Assembly (NCBI GenBank): GCA_016869675.1
Contig: VGDP01000022.1
Coordinates: 1 to 55,044 of the forward strand
Direction: 5' to 3'
Source: Alphaproteobacteria bacterium
GTDB lineage: Bacteria > Pseudomonadota > Alphaproteobacteria > SP197
DNA: 55,044 nt
Shown here: in pieces, positions 23,880 to 33,361 of the stretch
Position numbering within the stretch: the stretch's first letter is position 1
Layout of the letters: each line of letters opens with the position of its first letter
Position numbers and translations under genes: made by a program
Notes under the pieces: model-generated
The model's database searches: none
Told to the model about the DNA's origin: nothing
What the model saw: only the letters and a program-made list of their open reading frames with translations

Positions 23880-25142
23880 ATGACCCAAACGGATGTCATC
23901 ATAATTGGGGCCGGGGCGGCGGGGTTGGGCGCGGCGAAACGGGCTCGCGAACTCGGCCTGAGCTTCGTGTTGGTCGAGGCCGGCCATCGCATCGGCGGCC
24001 GTGCCTACACCGAAGCCATCGCGCCGGGCGTGCCGTTCGATCTCGGTTGCCACTGGTTGCATTCGGGCAGCATCAACCCGTTCACGAAGATCGCCGACGC
24101 ATGCGGCTTCGCCTACGAGAACGACTTCACCTGGGAGCGCAAGCTGCACAGCGCTGGCCGTTGGGCCAGCGCCGAGGAATCGGCCGCGCGCGAGGCGTTC
24201 ATGGACGCTGCGTACGCTGCCGTGAACAAGGCGGGCGAGGCGGGCCAGGACATCTCGTTCGCCGACGCAACCGACCGGGAGTCCCGGTTCACCCCGTTCT
24301 TCGACCACGTGGCGTCGCTGATGGCCTCGGTCGATTCCGATCAGATCTCGGTGCTCGACGCCGCGCGCTACAACGACACCGGCGAGAACTGGCCGGTGGC
24401 GATGGGCTACGGCGCCCTCGTGGCGGCGTGGGGTGCCGACGTGCCCGTGACCCTGAACGCGCCGGTGACGCGGCTGGCATGGGGTGGACCGGGCATCGAG
24501 GCGGTCACGTCCAAGGGCACGATCCGGGCCCGCGCGGCCATCGTCACGGTTTCGACGGGTGTGCTCGCCAACGGCGCCATCGCGTTCGATCCGGCGCTGC
24601 CAGGATGGAAACGGGCGGCGTACGAGGCCCTGCCGCTCGGTGTGCACAACCGCATCGGCATCGCGCTCGACCGCGATCCCTTCGGGTCCGAGGTCGCGCG
24701 TGGCCTGATTCATGCGGATGCCGACCACGAGCCCATGCACATCCAGATCCGCCCGTTCGGCCACCCGTTCGTGGTCGGCCTCACCGGCGGCCGGTTCGGC
24801 GCCTGGCTGGAACGCGCCGGGGTCAACGCGGCCGTCGATCATCTCACGGACCGGCTCAAGGCCGTGTTCGGCAACGATGTGGCCAAGGGCTTCGGCCGCG
24901 CCATCGTCACGGCGTGGGGCGGCGACCCCTGGACGTTCGGCAGCTATTCGGCCGCGACGCCGGGCACCGGCTGGAAGCGGCCCGATCTGGCGCGCCCCAT
25001 TGACCAGCGGTTGTTCTTCGCCGGCGAGGCCACGTCGCTCGACTTCTTCTCGACGTGTCACGGCGCCATGCTTTCAGGCGTTCGCGCGACCGACGAAGCC
25101 TCGGGGGCGCTCGGTGTCGACCGTCGTGCCGCTGCGTCGTAA
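23880..25142 (+). CDS. FAD-dependent amine oxidase family protein
   Basis: This 420-residue flavoprotein has the dinucleotide motif VIIIGAGAAGLGAAKRAREL, then EAGHRIGGRAYTE and DLGCHWLHSG in the FAD-binding half. The C-terminal block RLFFAGEATSLDFFSTCHGA is typical of monoamine and polyamine oxidases. Primary or secondary amines are likely substrates, oxidised with release of peroxide; the exact amine is unknown. The start at 23880 follows CGGAGGTGCGGC. An ATG upstream is possible but has no ribosome site. It follows the NDUFAF6-like gene by 56 bp. Confidence 0.87.
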   Translation: MTQTDVIIIGAGAAGLGAAKRARELGLSFVLVEAGHRIGGRAYTEAIAPGVPFDLGCHWLHSGSINPFTKIADACGFAYENDFTWERKLHSAGRWASAEESAAREAFMDAAYAAVNKAGEAGQDISFADATDRESRFTPFFDHVASLMASVDSDQISVLDAARYNDTGENWPVAMGYGALVAAWGADVPVTLNAPVTRLAWGGPGIEAVTSKGTIRARAAIVTVSTGVLANGAIAFDPALPGWKRAAYEALPLGVHNRIGIALDRDPFGSEVARGLIHADADHEPMHIQIRPFGHPFVVGLTGGRFGAWLERAGVNAAVDHLTDRLKAVFGNDVAKGFGRAIVTAWGGDPWTFGSYSAATPGTGWKRPDLARPIDQRLFFAGEATSLDFFSTCHGAMLSGVRATDEASGALGVDRRAAAS

Positions 25143-25271
25143 CGAAGGGATTGTTGACCCAAGAATCCAATGGCTTCGACCCCGGTCGGCCGGTTTCGAA
25201 GCGTCATGACGTTGTATGCGGATTGATGTAGGATTCCAGTTCACGTGTTCCGCAAGCCGGGAGGTGGGGCC

Positions 25272-26783
25272 ATGCGCCCGGTGGTCAAGTGCTCGGATCC
25301 GCTGGAGCAGGATGCCGGGTTCATCGAGGAGACCGATCCCGCGCTGATCGTCCAGGCGACGGTCGATCGCCTCGCGGCGGGCATGGCGCCGGAGCGGCTA
25401 TTGAAGGCCGCCGGCATCGCGGTCAGTCGTTCGACAGAACTGCCGGCCGATCACCATGGTGGCCCGGTCCATCCGGTATGCGGTCTGCACCCGGTGCTGG
25501 CGATGTCGCGGCGGCTCGACGGCGCCGCGTCGTGGGTCCCCATCGTCCAGAGCGTCGCGCTCGCCAACAAGCATGTCCACAGCGACGACATGGGCCCGAC
25601 CCTGATGCCGGCACTCGATCCTCTGCCGGTCACCGGTGACGCCGACAGCCAGAAGGCCTTCCTGGACTCTCTATGGCACCGCAAGCCGCTGGCCGCCGAG
25701 CGGCGGCTGACCGGAGCGCTGAGCGCCCTGTCGTCGGGCCAGGTGCTCGATCTGCTGCTCGACATCGCGGTGCCGCGCAACAGTCTCGACGATCACTATC
25801 TCCTCTATCCGGTCTATGCGGCGCGCGCGCTCGACGCACTCGGCTGGGACCACGGCGATATCGTGCTGCGCCCCTGCGTGCGCTACCTGGCGGGCAATCC
25901 GCTGCTGGACACGCCGTCGCGGGACACCGCGTACGACGGCTACTACGACACCAACCAGCGGGCGTTCCGCGCGTTCTCGGCGATCGACGAACTGATCGAC
26001 CGGCACGGCCTGCTGGAGCGGGGTGGCGCGGCCGGTGCGCACGAAAGCGCCGCGATCGGCGCGCTCGGTGAGCGCCTCGGCGAGCTGGACGACTACGACC
26101 GTGTCGCCGAGCTTGTGGCCCAGGCCATGGCCGACGGCCTGTCGCTGGCGGGCACGGCCGAAGCGCTGTCGTACGGCGCCGGCCTGCTGTCCCTGCGCAC
26201 GGACAGCGGCAACCCGTTCAACAGCCACTTCCACACGGGCATCAACGCGCGCCGCTGGCTGCTGACGCGCGAGGGCATCGGCGCGCGCACCCGGTTGCGC
26301 GCGCTGCTGAGCTGGGCGTGCGGCCCCGAGGTGCGCCTGATGCGCGATACCATGGTGTGGTCGGCGAGCGCCGAACCCACCGCGCTCGACCGCCTGCCGC
26401 GCCAGTCCGCCGCGATCGGCGCGGCGATCGAGGCGCTGGTGCGCGGCGCCGCGCCGCTCGACATCGACTCCAAGGGCAACGTCAACGACTTCCACCTGCC
26501 CAAGGAGGTGCGCCAGGTCATGGCGCTGGCCCAGCGCCACGAGGCGCTGGGGTTCGACGCAGCGCCGCTGTTCGACCGGCTGGTCCGGCTGACCGCGACC
26601 GACGACCTGTCGGAAATGCACGTCTACAAGCTGGTCCAGGCGGCGTACGAGGAGTACCACGCGACGCGCGCGCCGTTCCGCTGGGTGCATCTGGCGACGG
26701 CGGCGAAGCACGTCTACTGCTGCTACGCCTTCCACCCGCACGCGGTCTACGATCAGGCGCGGCCGTTCCTGGCCGCCGAGTAG
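25272..26783 (+). CDS. Conserved-looking hypothetical protein, 503 residues, function unknown
   Basis: I do not recognise a named family. The protein appears soluble and mostly helical, with His-rich conserved-looking patches: HHGGPVHPVCGLHPVLAMSR (about 70-90), QSVALANKHVHSDDMGPT, NSLDDHYLLYPVYAARALDA, PFNSHFHTGINARRWLL and EMHVYKLVQAAYEEYHATR. Repeated His/Asp clusters suggest bound metal or heme, but no standard motif is present. The start at 25272 is chosen because GGGAGGTGGGG lies just upstream; a GTG at 25245 is less likely. It ends one base before the convergent trmFO. Possible cotranscription with the amine oxidase (129-bp gap). Confidence 0.8.
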   Translation: MRPVVKCSDPLEQDAGFIEETDPALIVQATVDRLAAGMAPERLLKAAGIAVSRSTELPADHHGGPVHPVCGLHPVLAMSRRLDGAASWVPIVQSVALANKHVHSDDMGPTLMPALDPLPVTGDADSQKAFLDSLWHRKPLAAERRLTGALSALSSGQVLDLLLDIAVPRNSLDDHYLLYPVYAARALDALGWDHGDIVLRPCVRYLAGNPLLDTPSRDTAYDGYYDTNQRAFRAFSAIDELIDRHGLLERGGAAGAHESAAIGALGERLGELDDYDRVAELVAQAMADGLSLAGTAEALSYGAGLLSLRTDSGNPFNSHFHTGINARRWLLTREGIGARTRLRALLSWACGPEVRLMRDTMVWSASAEPTALDRLPRQSAAIGAAIEALVRGAAPLDIDSKGNVNDFHLPKEVRQVMALAQRHEALGFDAAPLFDRLVRLTATDDLSEMHVYKLVQAAYEEYHATRAPFRWVHLATAAKHVYCCYAFHPHAVYDQARPFLAAE

Positions 26784-26784
26784 G

Positions 26785-28122
26785 TCACGCTGCGGCGCGG
26801 TCGCCGAGCCAGCGGCTCAGGTCGGCGCGGGCGCGCGCGACCATCGCGGCGCGACGCTGCGCTTTCGGCACCATCGCGCCGAGAGGCGGGAACAGGCCGA
26901 AGTTCACGTTCATGGGCTGGAACGACGCGGCGTCCGCGCCCTGCGTGATGTGCGCCACCAGCGCGCCCAGGGCCGTGGATGGCGGCGGCGTCTCCGCCGC
27001 GCGGCCCAGGCGTTCGGCGGCGGCCAGACGGCCCGCAACCAGACCCATCGCCGCGCTCTCGACGTAGCCCTCGACGCCGGTGATCTGCCCGGCGAAGCGC
27101 AAGGTCGGGCGCACGCGCAGCCGCAGGCGGCTGTCCAGCAGGCGCGGGCTGTTCAGGAACGTGTTGCGATGGATGCCGCCCAGCCGGGCGAACTGCGCCT
27201 CGCCGAGGCCGGGGATGGTGCGGAAGACGCGCGCCTGCTCGCCATGCTTCATCTTGGTCTGGAACCCGACCATGTTGAACAGGGTGCCAAGCGCGTTGTC
27301 CTGGCGCAGTTGCACCACCGCCCAGGGGCGCCGGCCGGTGCGCGGATCGGTCAGGCCGATCGGCTTCATGGGGCCGAAGCGCAGGGTGTCGCGGCCGCGC
27401 GCGGCCATCACCTCGATGGGCAGGCAGCCCTCGAAGTAGGGCATGTCCTTCTCCCACGGGCGGAAGTCCGCTGCCTCGGCCGCCAGGATCGCGTCGACGA
27501 ACGCTTCGTACTGGGCGCGGTCGAGCGGGCAGTTGATGTAGTCAGCGCCGTCGCCCTTGTCCCAGCGGCTCTGCTTCCAGGCAAACGCGTGGTCGATCAT
27601 CTCGGCGTGGACGATAGGCGCGATGGCGTCGAAGAACGCCAGCGCGTCCTCGCCGGTCAGGGCGCGAATCGCCTGGGACAGGGAAGGGGAGGTCAAGGGG
27701 CCGGTGGCGACAATGACCGAATCCCAGTCCGCCGGAGGCAAGCCCGCGATCTCCTCGCGCGCCAGGGTGACCAGCGGCTCGGCGAGCAATGCCTGCTCAA
27801 CCGCTTCGGCGAAGCCGACCCGATCGACCGCCAGCGCCGCCCCGGCCGGGACACGGTGGCGGTCGGCCGCCGCCAGGACCAGCGAGCCGGCGCGGCGCAT
27901 CTCCTCGTGCAGCAGGCCCACCGCGTTGGTGTCGGCCTCGTCCGAGCGGAACGAGTTGGAACAGACCAGTTCGGCCAGGTGACCCGTCGCATGCGCCTCG
28001 GTCGACCGATGGGGGCGCATTTCGTGCAGGACCACGGGCACCCCGGCGCGCGCGATCTGCCAGGCGGCCTCGGATCCCGCCAGGCCCCCACCAACGACGT
28101 GGATCGACTGTGCTTTCGTCAT
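26785..28122 (-). CDS. trmFO: Methylenetetrahydrofolate-tRNA-(uracil-5-)-methyltransferase TrmFO
   Basis: TrmFO makes 5-methyluridine at tRNA position 54 using methylene-THF and FADH2. The 445-residue sequence begins near [19 protein letters not shown] (FAD site) with [14 protein letters not shown]. It then has the conserved [21 protein letters not shown] segment, and later [31 protein letters not shown] and [18 protein letters not shown], all TrmFO hallmarks. ATG 28122 places the start right before the FAD motif; an in-frame start at 28155 adds eleven residues. Confidence 0.95.
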   Translation of the reverse strand: MTKAQSIHVVGGGLAGSEAAWQIARAGVPVVLHEMRPHRSTEAHATGHLAELVCSNSFRSDEADTNAVGLLHEEMRRAGSLVLAAADRHRVPAGAALAVDRVGFAEAVEQALLAEPLVTLAREEIAGLPPADWDSVIVATGPLTSPSLSQAIRALTGEDALAFFDAIAPIVHAEMIDHAFAWKQSRWDKGDGADYINCPLDRAQYEAFVDAILAAEAADFRPWEKDMPYFEGCLPIEVMAARGRDTLRFGPMKPIGLTDPRTGRRPWAVVQLRQDNALGTLFNMVGFQTKMKHGEQARVFRTIPGLGEAQFARLGGIHRNTFLNSPRLLDSRLRLRVRPTLRFAGQITGVEGYVESAAMGLVAGRLAAAERLGRAAETPPPSTALGALVAHITQGADAASFQPMNVNFGLFPPLGAMVPKAQRRAAMVARARADLSRWLGDRAAA

Positions 28123-28279
28123 GCTGCCTACGAATTGGGGCACTGTCGCGTTCACCGAACCGCGACGCCCGGCTACACTACGGTTTCATCCGGTTCCGTG
28201 GAACCGCCATGGTGACGCGCGACCGGCACGGCTCGCCCCGGCCTCTGGGTGGGCGAGACGCCGGCTTACGAGAAGGGTC

Positions 28280-29308
28280 ATGGCCATGGATCAGGCCTCG
28301 ACGGTTGCCGCGGGCCGCCAGGCGGGGTTGCGCTTCGCCTGCACCCTGGATGGCAATGGTGGCTGCCGCTACCTGGATTGGGACGGCGTGCGCGCCTGGC
28401 GCCCCGGCGATGGCGTCCTGTGGGTGCACCTGGAGCGCGACGACCCCCACGCCCAGAATTGGCTGAACGAGGAATGCGACGTCGATCCGGTGTCGCGCCG
28501 CGCCCTGCTGGCAGAGGAATCCCGGCCGCGTGTGGAAGACGTCCACAACGCCCTGCTGGTCGTCCTGCGCGGCGTCAACCTGGGGGCGGACGACGACCCG
28601 GAGGACATCAACGCCGAACGCGACTTGGTGCCGATCCACATCTGGGTCGAGGAAACGCGCCTGATCACCTTGCGCGACAAGGGTCATCACCTGATCGCCC
28701 TGAGCGACATCCGCGATGCGCTCGCCCAGAAGCGCGGGCCCAACACCTCGGGCGGGCTGTTGGTCAAGATCGCCGAGAAGCTGGTCAAGTACGCCGAACC
28801 GATCATCGACGACCTGGAGGAGCAGGTCGAGCACCTGGAGGACCATCTGACTAAGCTGGATCCCGAGGCGATGCGCGGCAGTCTGTCCGAGATCCGCCAC
28901 GCGGCGATCGAGCTCAGGCGCTATCTAGCGCCCCAGCGCGAGGCGCTGATCCACATCCAGGTGGAGGAGGTGACCTGGCTGACGCGCAAGAACCGCACCC
29001 ACCTGCGCGAGTGTGCCGACAAGGTTCAGCGTTTCATTGAGAGCCTGGACACCATCCGCGGCCGGGCGACGCTGCTGCACGAAGACCTGTCGGCGGTAAC
29101 CTCGGAGAAGATCGCCAAATCGTCGCACCGCCTGTCGATCCTGGCGGCGCTGATCCTGCCGCCCAGCCTGCTGGCCGGCGTCTTCGGCGCCAACCTGGGC
29201 GGTATTCCGGGCAGTCAGGCGCCGTGGGCGCTGCTGGTCCTGTGCCTGGTGATCCTGGTGCTGATCCCGATCGAGCTCTGGGTGCTCAAGCGCCTCAAGT
29301 GGTTCTGA
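28280..29308 (+). CDS. zntB: Zinc transporter ZntB-like (CorA family)
   Basis: This 342-residue CorA-superfamily transporter has a large N-terminal cytosolic domain (WVHLERDDPHAQNWLNEE), a long helical neck (IIDDLEEQVEHLEDHLTKLD) and two C-terminal membrane helices. The pore motif is GANLGGIPG instead of the GMN of magnesium transporters, and GxNxGGxPG is the ZntB type. It probably moves zinc across the inner membrane. The ATG at 28280 follows GAGAAGGG. The last 94 bp are overlapped by the opposite-strand protease gene. Confidence 0.9.
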   Translation: MAMDQASTVAAGRQAGLRFACTLDGNGGCRYLDWDGVRAWRPGDGVLWVHLERDDPHAQNWLNEECDVDPVSRRALLAEESRPRVEDVHNALLVVLRGVNLGADDDPEDINAERDLVPIHIWVEETRLITLRDKGHHLIALSDIRDALAQKRGPNTSGGLLVKIAEKLVKYAEPIIDDLEEQVEHLEDHLTKLDPEAMRGSLSEIRHAAIELRRYLAPQREALIHIQVEEVTWLTRKNRTHLRECADKVQRFIESLDTIRGRATLLHEDLSAVTSEKIAKSSHRLSILAALILPPSLLAGVFGANLGGIPGSQAPWALLVLCLVILVLIPIELWVLKRLKWF

Positions 29309-30255
29309 AGCGCGACCGCCAACAGGCCGAGCACGAGGATCGACCACGCGCCGGGCTCGGGCACGGCGATGGCCGTCAGCCCGGTCAGGCCGGAGGAGCG
29401 ACCGAGCAGGCTCGCCGCCGAGGCGACCGGGCCGCCCTGGGCGATGACCGCGTCGATCCAGGCGTTGAACATCGACACGCGCGAATGGCCCGAGGCGTCG
29501 CCGCAACCGGCGTTGAACGTGCCGTCTTTGGCGCCGTAGCCGAACGAATGGACGCCCGCCAGCCCGAACGCGCCGTCGAAGTTCACGAACAGGCCGCCGC
29601 CGCTGTCGCCGGCCGCGATCAGGAACTCGCGCGAAATCGGCGTTGAGCTGCCCATGGAGCTTTCGCTGCTCATGCCGGGCCGGTCGAAGTCGGACAGAAG
29701 GATGCGGTCGGTCGCGCCCGGCGTGACCATCAGCTTGTCGATCTTGTTGCTGCCCGCCCGCTTCTTCTGGTCCGAGGTGACGGCGCCGGTCAGGCCCGTG
29801 CCGGTGCGGCCGAAGCCGACAGCGTGGCCGGTGCGACCGATCTCGTCGGTCCGGGTGAAGCGCCGGGCCAGCGCGATGCCGGTCGCCGCCGTCAGATCGA
29901 CGTCGAACCGGATCAACGCCATGTCGTAGCCCGCCGACAGGTTTCCGTTCCAGTCGGGGAAGGTGAACCACGACGACGCCTGGTAGGTGCCGCCGCCGAC
30001 CTTGAAGTCCATGGAGGTCGCGCGGTCGACCACGTGGGCGGCGGTCAGCACCCAGTTGGAGGCGATCAGCCTACCCGCCGCGTTGAACGAGAAGGTCGAC
30101 GTCTTACCCTTGATCTGGCCGACGCTGGCGAAGCGTGGGTCGGCGCCGAAATTCAGGTGGGTGGGGTCGGCAACGTCGTAGCGGATCACGCCGGCTTGGG
30201 CGGATCCCGCGAGGGCGGCCACGACCAGGGCGACAGCGGAAGCTCGTGCGATCAT
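29215..30255 (-). CDS. Trypsin-like serine protease with PEP-CTERM anchor
   Basis: The 346-residue exported protease has a signal peptide (ASAVALVVAALAGSAQAG). The chymotrypsin-fold triad is visible: His74 in LTAAHV, Asp111 in YDMALIRF and Ser218 in AAGDSGGGLF. A C-terminal sorting signal follows: VPEP at 298-301, a hydrophobic stretch (WSILVLGLLAVAL) and basic residues. PEP-CTERM proteins are cleaved and anchored by an exosortase, which is not encoded here. Normally the protein ends a few residues after the Arg cluster. This one runs on about 25 more, into the antisense of zntB, suggesting a lost stop or a frameshift near 29310. Confidence 0.85.
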   Translation of the reverse strand: MIARASAVALVVAALAGSAQAGVIRYDVADPTHLNFGADPRFASVGQIKGKTSTFSFNAAGRLIASNWVLTAAHVVDRATSMDFKVGGGTYQASSWFTFPDWNGNLSAGYDMALIRFDVDLTAATGIALARRFTRTDEIGRTGHAVGFGRTGTGLTGAVTSDQKKRAGSNKIDKLMVTPGATDRILLSDFDRPGMSSESSMGSSTPISREFLIAAGDSGGGLFVNFDGAFGLAGVHSFGYGAKDGTFNAGCGDASGHSRVSMFNAWIDAVIAQGGPVASAASLLGRSSGLTGLTAIAVPEPGAWSILVLGLLAVALQNHLRRLSTQSSIGISTRITRHRTSSAHGA

Positions 30256-30428
30256 AGTCCCGGTCTTCTCCGCGCCTTTGGGTTCCGGGTGTTCTCAGCA
30301 CGCCCCGTGCCAGACGCCCCGGACGACCGGAAACCGTTGTCAGGACTGACATTCTACCCTGGACGCTGAGCGCGCGCGCGGCCGAGTGTCAAGATTTCCG
30401 ACGCTCCTGGCCCCGCGCGGGACGAGTC

Positions 30429-33284
30429 TCAGGCGCGCTTGCGTTTGCGGCCGCGCACCCGCTCGACGTAGCCGGCCAGATAATGGCCGGTGAAGCTCTC
30501 GCCGACACCGATCACCTGCTCGGGCGGGCCTTCGGCCACCAAACGTCCACCCTTGTCGCCGCCGCCCGGCCCCAGGTCGATGATCCAATCGGCGGTCTTG
30601 ATGACCTCTAGGTTGTGCTCGATGACCACCACGGTGTTGCCGGTCTCGACCAGGGCGTGCAGCACCTCCAGCAGCTTGCGCACGTCCTCGAAGTGCAGAC
30701 CGGTGGTTGGCTCGTCGAGGATGTAGAGCGTCCGGCCGGTGGCCCGGCGGGACAGTTCCTTGGCCAGCTTGATGCGTTGGGCCTCGCCGCCGGAGAGCGT
30801 GGTCGCCGCCTGGCCGATCTTGATATAGCCGAGCCCGACCCGCTGCAGCGTGACAAGTTTGTCCCGTATCACGGGGACAACCTGGAAGAATTCGGCCCCT
30901 TCCTCGACAGTCATCTCAAGAACGTCGGCAATCGATTTGTCCTTGAACCGGACTTCAAGGGTCTCGCGGTTGTAACGGTGGCCCTTGCACACGTCGCACT
31001 GCACATAAACGTCGGGCAGGAAGTGCATCTCGATCTTGATCAATCCGTCGCCTTGGCAGGCTTCGCAGCGGCCACCCTTGACGTTGAACGAGAAGCGGCC
31101 GGGCTTGTAGCCGCGGGTCTTGGCCTCGGGCAGCCCGGCGTACCAATCGCGGATCGGCGTGAACGCCCCGGTGTAGGTGGCCGGGTTCGAGCGCGGCGTG
31201 CGGCCGATCGGCGACTGATCGATGTCGACCACCTTGTCGAGCAGCTCCATGCCTTCGATGCGGTCGTGCGCCATGGGCTGCTCGCGCGAGCCATTCAGCA
31301 CCTTCGCCACGGCGCGGAACAGGGTCTCGATCACCAGGCTCGACTTGCCGCCGCCCGAGACCCCGGTGACGCAGGCGAAGGTGCCCAGCGGGATGCGCGC
31401 GGTGACGCCGCGCAGGTTGTTGCCCTTGGCGCCGACGATGCGCAGCCACTGCCCCTCGTGGCCGGGCCGGCGCCGTTCCGGCAGGGGGATCTCGCGCCGC
31501 CCGGTCAGGTACTGGCCGGTCAGGCTTCCGGGGTTGGCCATGATGTCGGCCGGCTTGCCCTCGGCGACGATGTGGCCGCCGTGCTCGCCGGCGCCGGGTC
31601 CCATGTCGACCACGTGATCGGCCGTGCGTATAGCGTCCTCGTCGTGCTCGACCACGATGACCGTGTTGCCCAGGTCGCGCAGCTGGCGCAGGGTCTCCAG
31701 CAGGCGGTCGTTGTCGCGCTGGTGCAGGCCAATCGAGGGCTCGTCCAGCACATAGAGTACGCCGGTCAGCCCCGAGCCGATCTGCGAGGCGAGCCGGATG
31801 CGCTGGCTCTCGCCGCCCGACAGCGTGCCCGAGTTGCGCGAAAGCGTCAGGTAGTCCAGCCCGACGCGGTTGAGGAAGCCGAGCCGGGCGTTGATCTCGC
31901 GCAGGATGCGCTCGGCGATCTCGCGCTGCTTGGGCGACAGCGCGCGGTCGAGCCCGCCGAACCACTCCGCCGCGCGCGCCACCGAATCCTGGGCGACTTC
32001 GCCGACGTGCCGTCCGGCGATCTTGACCGCCAGGGCCTCGGGCTTCAGGCGGTGGCCGACGCACGCCTCGCACGGCGCGTTGCCCAGGAACCGGCCCAGC
32101 TCCTCGCGCACCCACTCGCTCTCGGTCTCGCGCCAGCGCCGGTCCAGGTTGGGCAGCACTCCCTCGAACGGCTTGTGCGTCTCGTAGGCGCGCACCCCGT
32201 CGTCGTAGCGCATGGTGATGGGCGCGTCGCCCGAGCCATCGAGGATCGCGGCGCGCACCTTGGCCGGCAGCTCCGACCATGGCGTCGCGGCGCTGGCCTT
32301 GAAGTGGCGGCAGATGCTGTCCAGCGTCTGGCTGTAGTACGACGACGACGAATTGGCCCACGGCGCGATGGCGCCGTCGCGCAGCGACAGGTTCGGGTCG
32401 GGCACCACTAGGTCCGGGTCGAAGTAGAGCTTGGTACCCAGCCCGTCGCACGCCGGGCAGGCGCCGTGCGGGTTGTTGAACGAGAACAGCCGGGGCTCGA
32501 TCTCGTCGATGGTGAAGCCCGAGACCGGGCAGGCGAAGCGGGCCGAGAAGGTGGTCACGGCACCGCTGTCGACGTCCTCGACGAAGACCAGGCCGTCGGC
32601 CAGGCCCAGCGCGGTCTCCAGCGAATCGCCCAGGCGCGTCGCCAAGCCCTCGCGCACCACCACCCGGTCGACCACCACCGCGATGTCGTGCTTGCGCTTC
32701 TTGTCGAGGCTGGGCGCGTCCTCGATGGCGCTGACCTTGCCGTCGATCTTGACCCGTTGGAAGCCGAGCTTGGCTAGGTCGGCCAACTCCTTGCGGTACT
32801 CGCCCTTGCGCCCGCGCACGATCGGCGCCAGGACCATCAGGCGCGTGCCCGGTGCCATGGCCATGACCCGGTCGACCATCTGGCTGACCGTCTGGCTCTC
32901 GATCGGCAGGCCGGTGGCCGGCGAGTAGGGCACCCCGACGCGCGCCCACAGCAGCCGCATGTAGTCGTAGATCTCGGTGACCGTCGCGACCGTCGAGCGC
33001 GGGTTCTTCGAGGTGGTCTTCTGCTCGATCGAGATGGCGGGCGACAGGCCCTCGATTGATTCGACCTCGGGCTTCTGCATCAGTTCGAGGAACTGGCGGG
33101 CGTAGGCCGACAGGCTCTCGACATAGCGGCGCTGGCCCTCGGCGTAGATCGTGTCGAAGGCGAGGCTCGACTTGCCCGAACCCGACAGTCCCGTGATGAC
33201 CACCAGGCTGTCGCGCGGCAGGTCGACGTCGATGCCCTTCAGGTTGTGCTCGCGCGCGCCGCGGATGCGGATCCAGGACTGCAT
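30429..33284 (-). CDS. uvrA: Excinuclease ABC subunit A
   Basis: UvrA is the DNA damage-recognition ATPase of nucleotide excision repair. At 951 residues it has the usual length. The N-terminal Walker A is [20 protein letters not shown]. The first signature is [20 protein letters not shown] and the second Walker [17 protein letters not shown]. Zinc-binding Cys motifs (CPACDGLG and CEACQGDG / CDVCKGHR) and a second signature [18 protein letters not shown] follow. The basic C-terminal tail is [10 protein letters not shown]. The ATG lies 4 bp from an SOS box. Confidence 0.97.
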   Translation of the reverse strand: MQSWIRIRGAREHNLKGIDVDLPRDSLVVITGLSGSGKSSLAFDTIYAEGQRRYVESLSAYARQFLELMQKPEVESIEGLSPAISIEQKTTSKNPRSTVATVTEIYDYMRLLWARVGVPYSPATGLPIESQTVSQMVDRVMAMAPGTRLMVLAPIVRGRKGEYRKELADLAKLGFQRVKIDGKVSAIEDAPSLDKKRKHDIAVVVDRVVVREGLATRLGDSLETALGLADGLVFVEDVDSGAVTTFSARFACPVSGFTIDEIEPRLFSFNNPHGACPACDGLGTKLYFDPDLVVPDPNLSLRDGAIAPWANSSSSYYSQTLDSICRHFKASAATPWSELPAKVRAAILDGSGDAPITMRYDDGVRAYETHKPFEGVLPNLDRRWRETESEWVREELGRFLGNAPCEACVGHRLKPEALAVKIAGRHVGEVAQDSVARAAEWFGGLDRALSPKQREIAERILREINARLGFLNRVGLDYLTLSRNSGTLSGGESQRIRLASQIGSGLTGVLYVLDEPSIGLHQRDNDRLLETLRQLRDLGNTVIVVEHDEDAIRTADHVVDMGPGAGEHGGHIVAEGKPADIMANPGSLTGQYLTGRREIPLPERRRPGHEGQWLRIVGAKGNNLRGVTARIPLGTFACVTGVSGGGKSSLVIETLFRAVAKVLNGSREQPMAHDRIEGMELLDKVVDIDQSPIGRTPRSNPATYTGAFTPIRDWYAGLPEAKTRGYKPGRFSFNVKGGRCEACQGDGLIKIEMHFLPDVYVQCDVCKGHRYNRETLEVRFKDKSIADVLEMTVEEGAEFFQVVPVIRDKLVTLQRVGLGYIKIGQAATTLSGGEAQRIKLAKELSRRATGRTLYILDEPTTGLHFEDVRKLLEVLHALVETGNTVVVIEHNLEVIKTADWIIDLGPGGGDKGGRLVAEGPPEQVIGVGESFTGHYLAGYVERVRGRKRKRA

Positions 33285-33288
33285 GGGT

Positions 33289-33303
33289 GTTCCTAGGATG
33301 TTC
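33289..33303 (-). promoter_or_regulatory. Alphaproteobacterial LexA/SOS box of uvrA
   Basis: On the uvrA strand the sequence is GAAC-ATCCTAG-GAAC, exactly the GAAC-N7-GAAC direct repeat bound by alphaproteobacterial LexA. It ends 4 bp before the uvrA ATG. A TATAGT element lies about 8-13 bp further upstream, suitable as a -10. LexA binding would cover the transcription start. SOS control of uvrA is known in this group; the site itself is seen directly. Confidence 0.8.
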
Positions 33304-33361
33304 GCGCGGCACTATAGGGATGTCGCGCGCCGAGGGGAACCTCCGCGATGCGTCGTCACCC

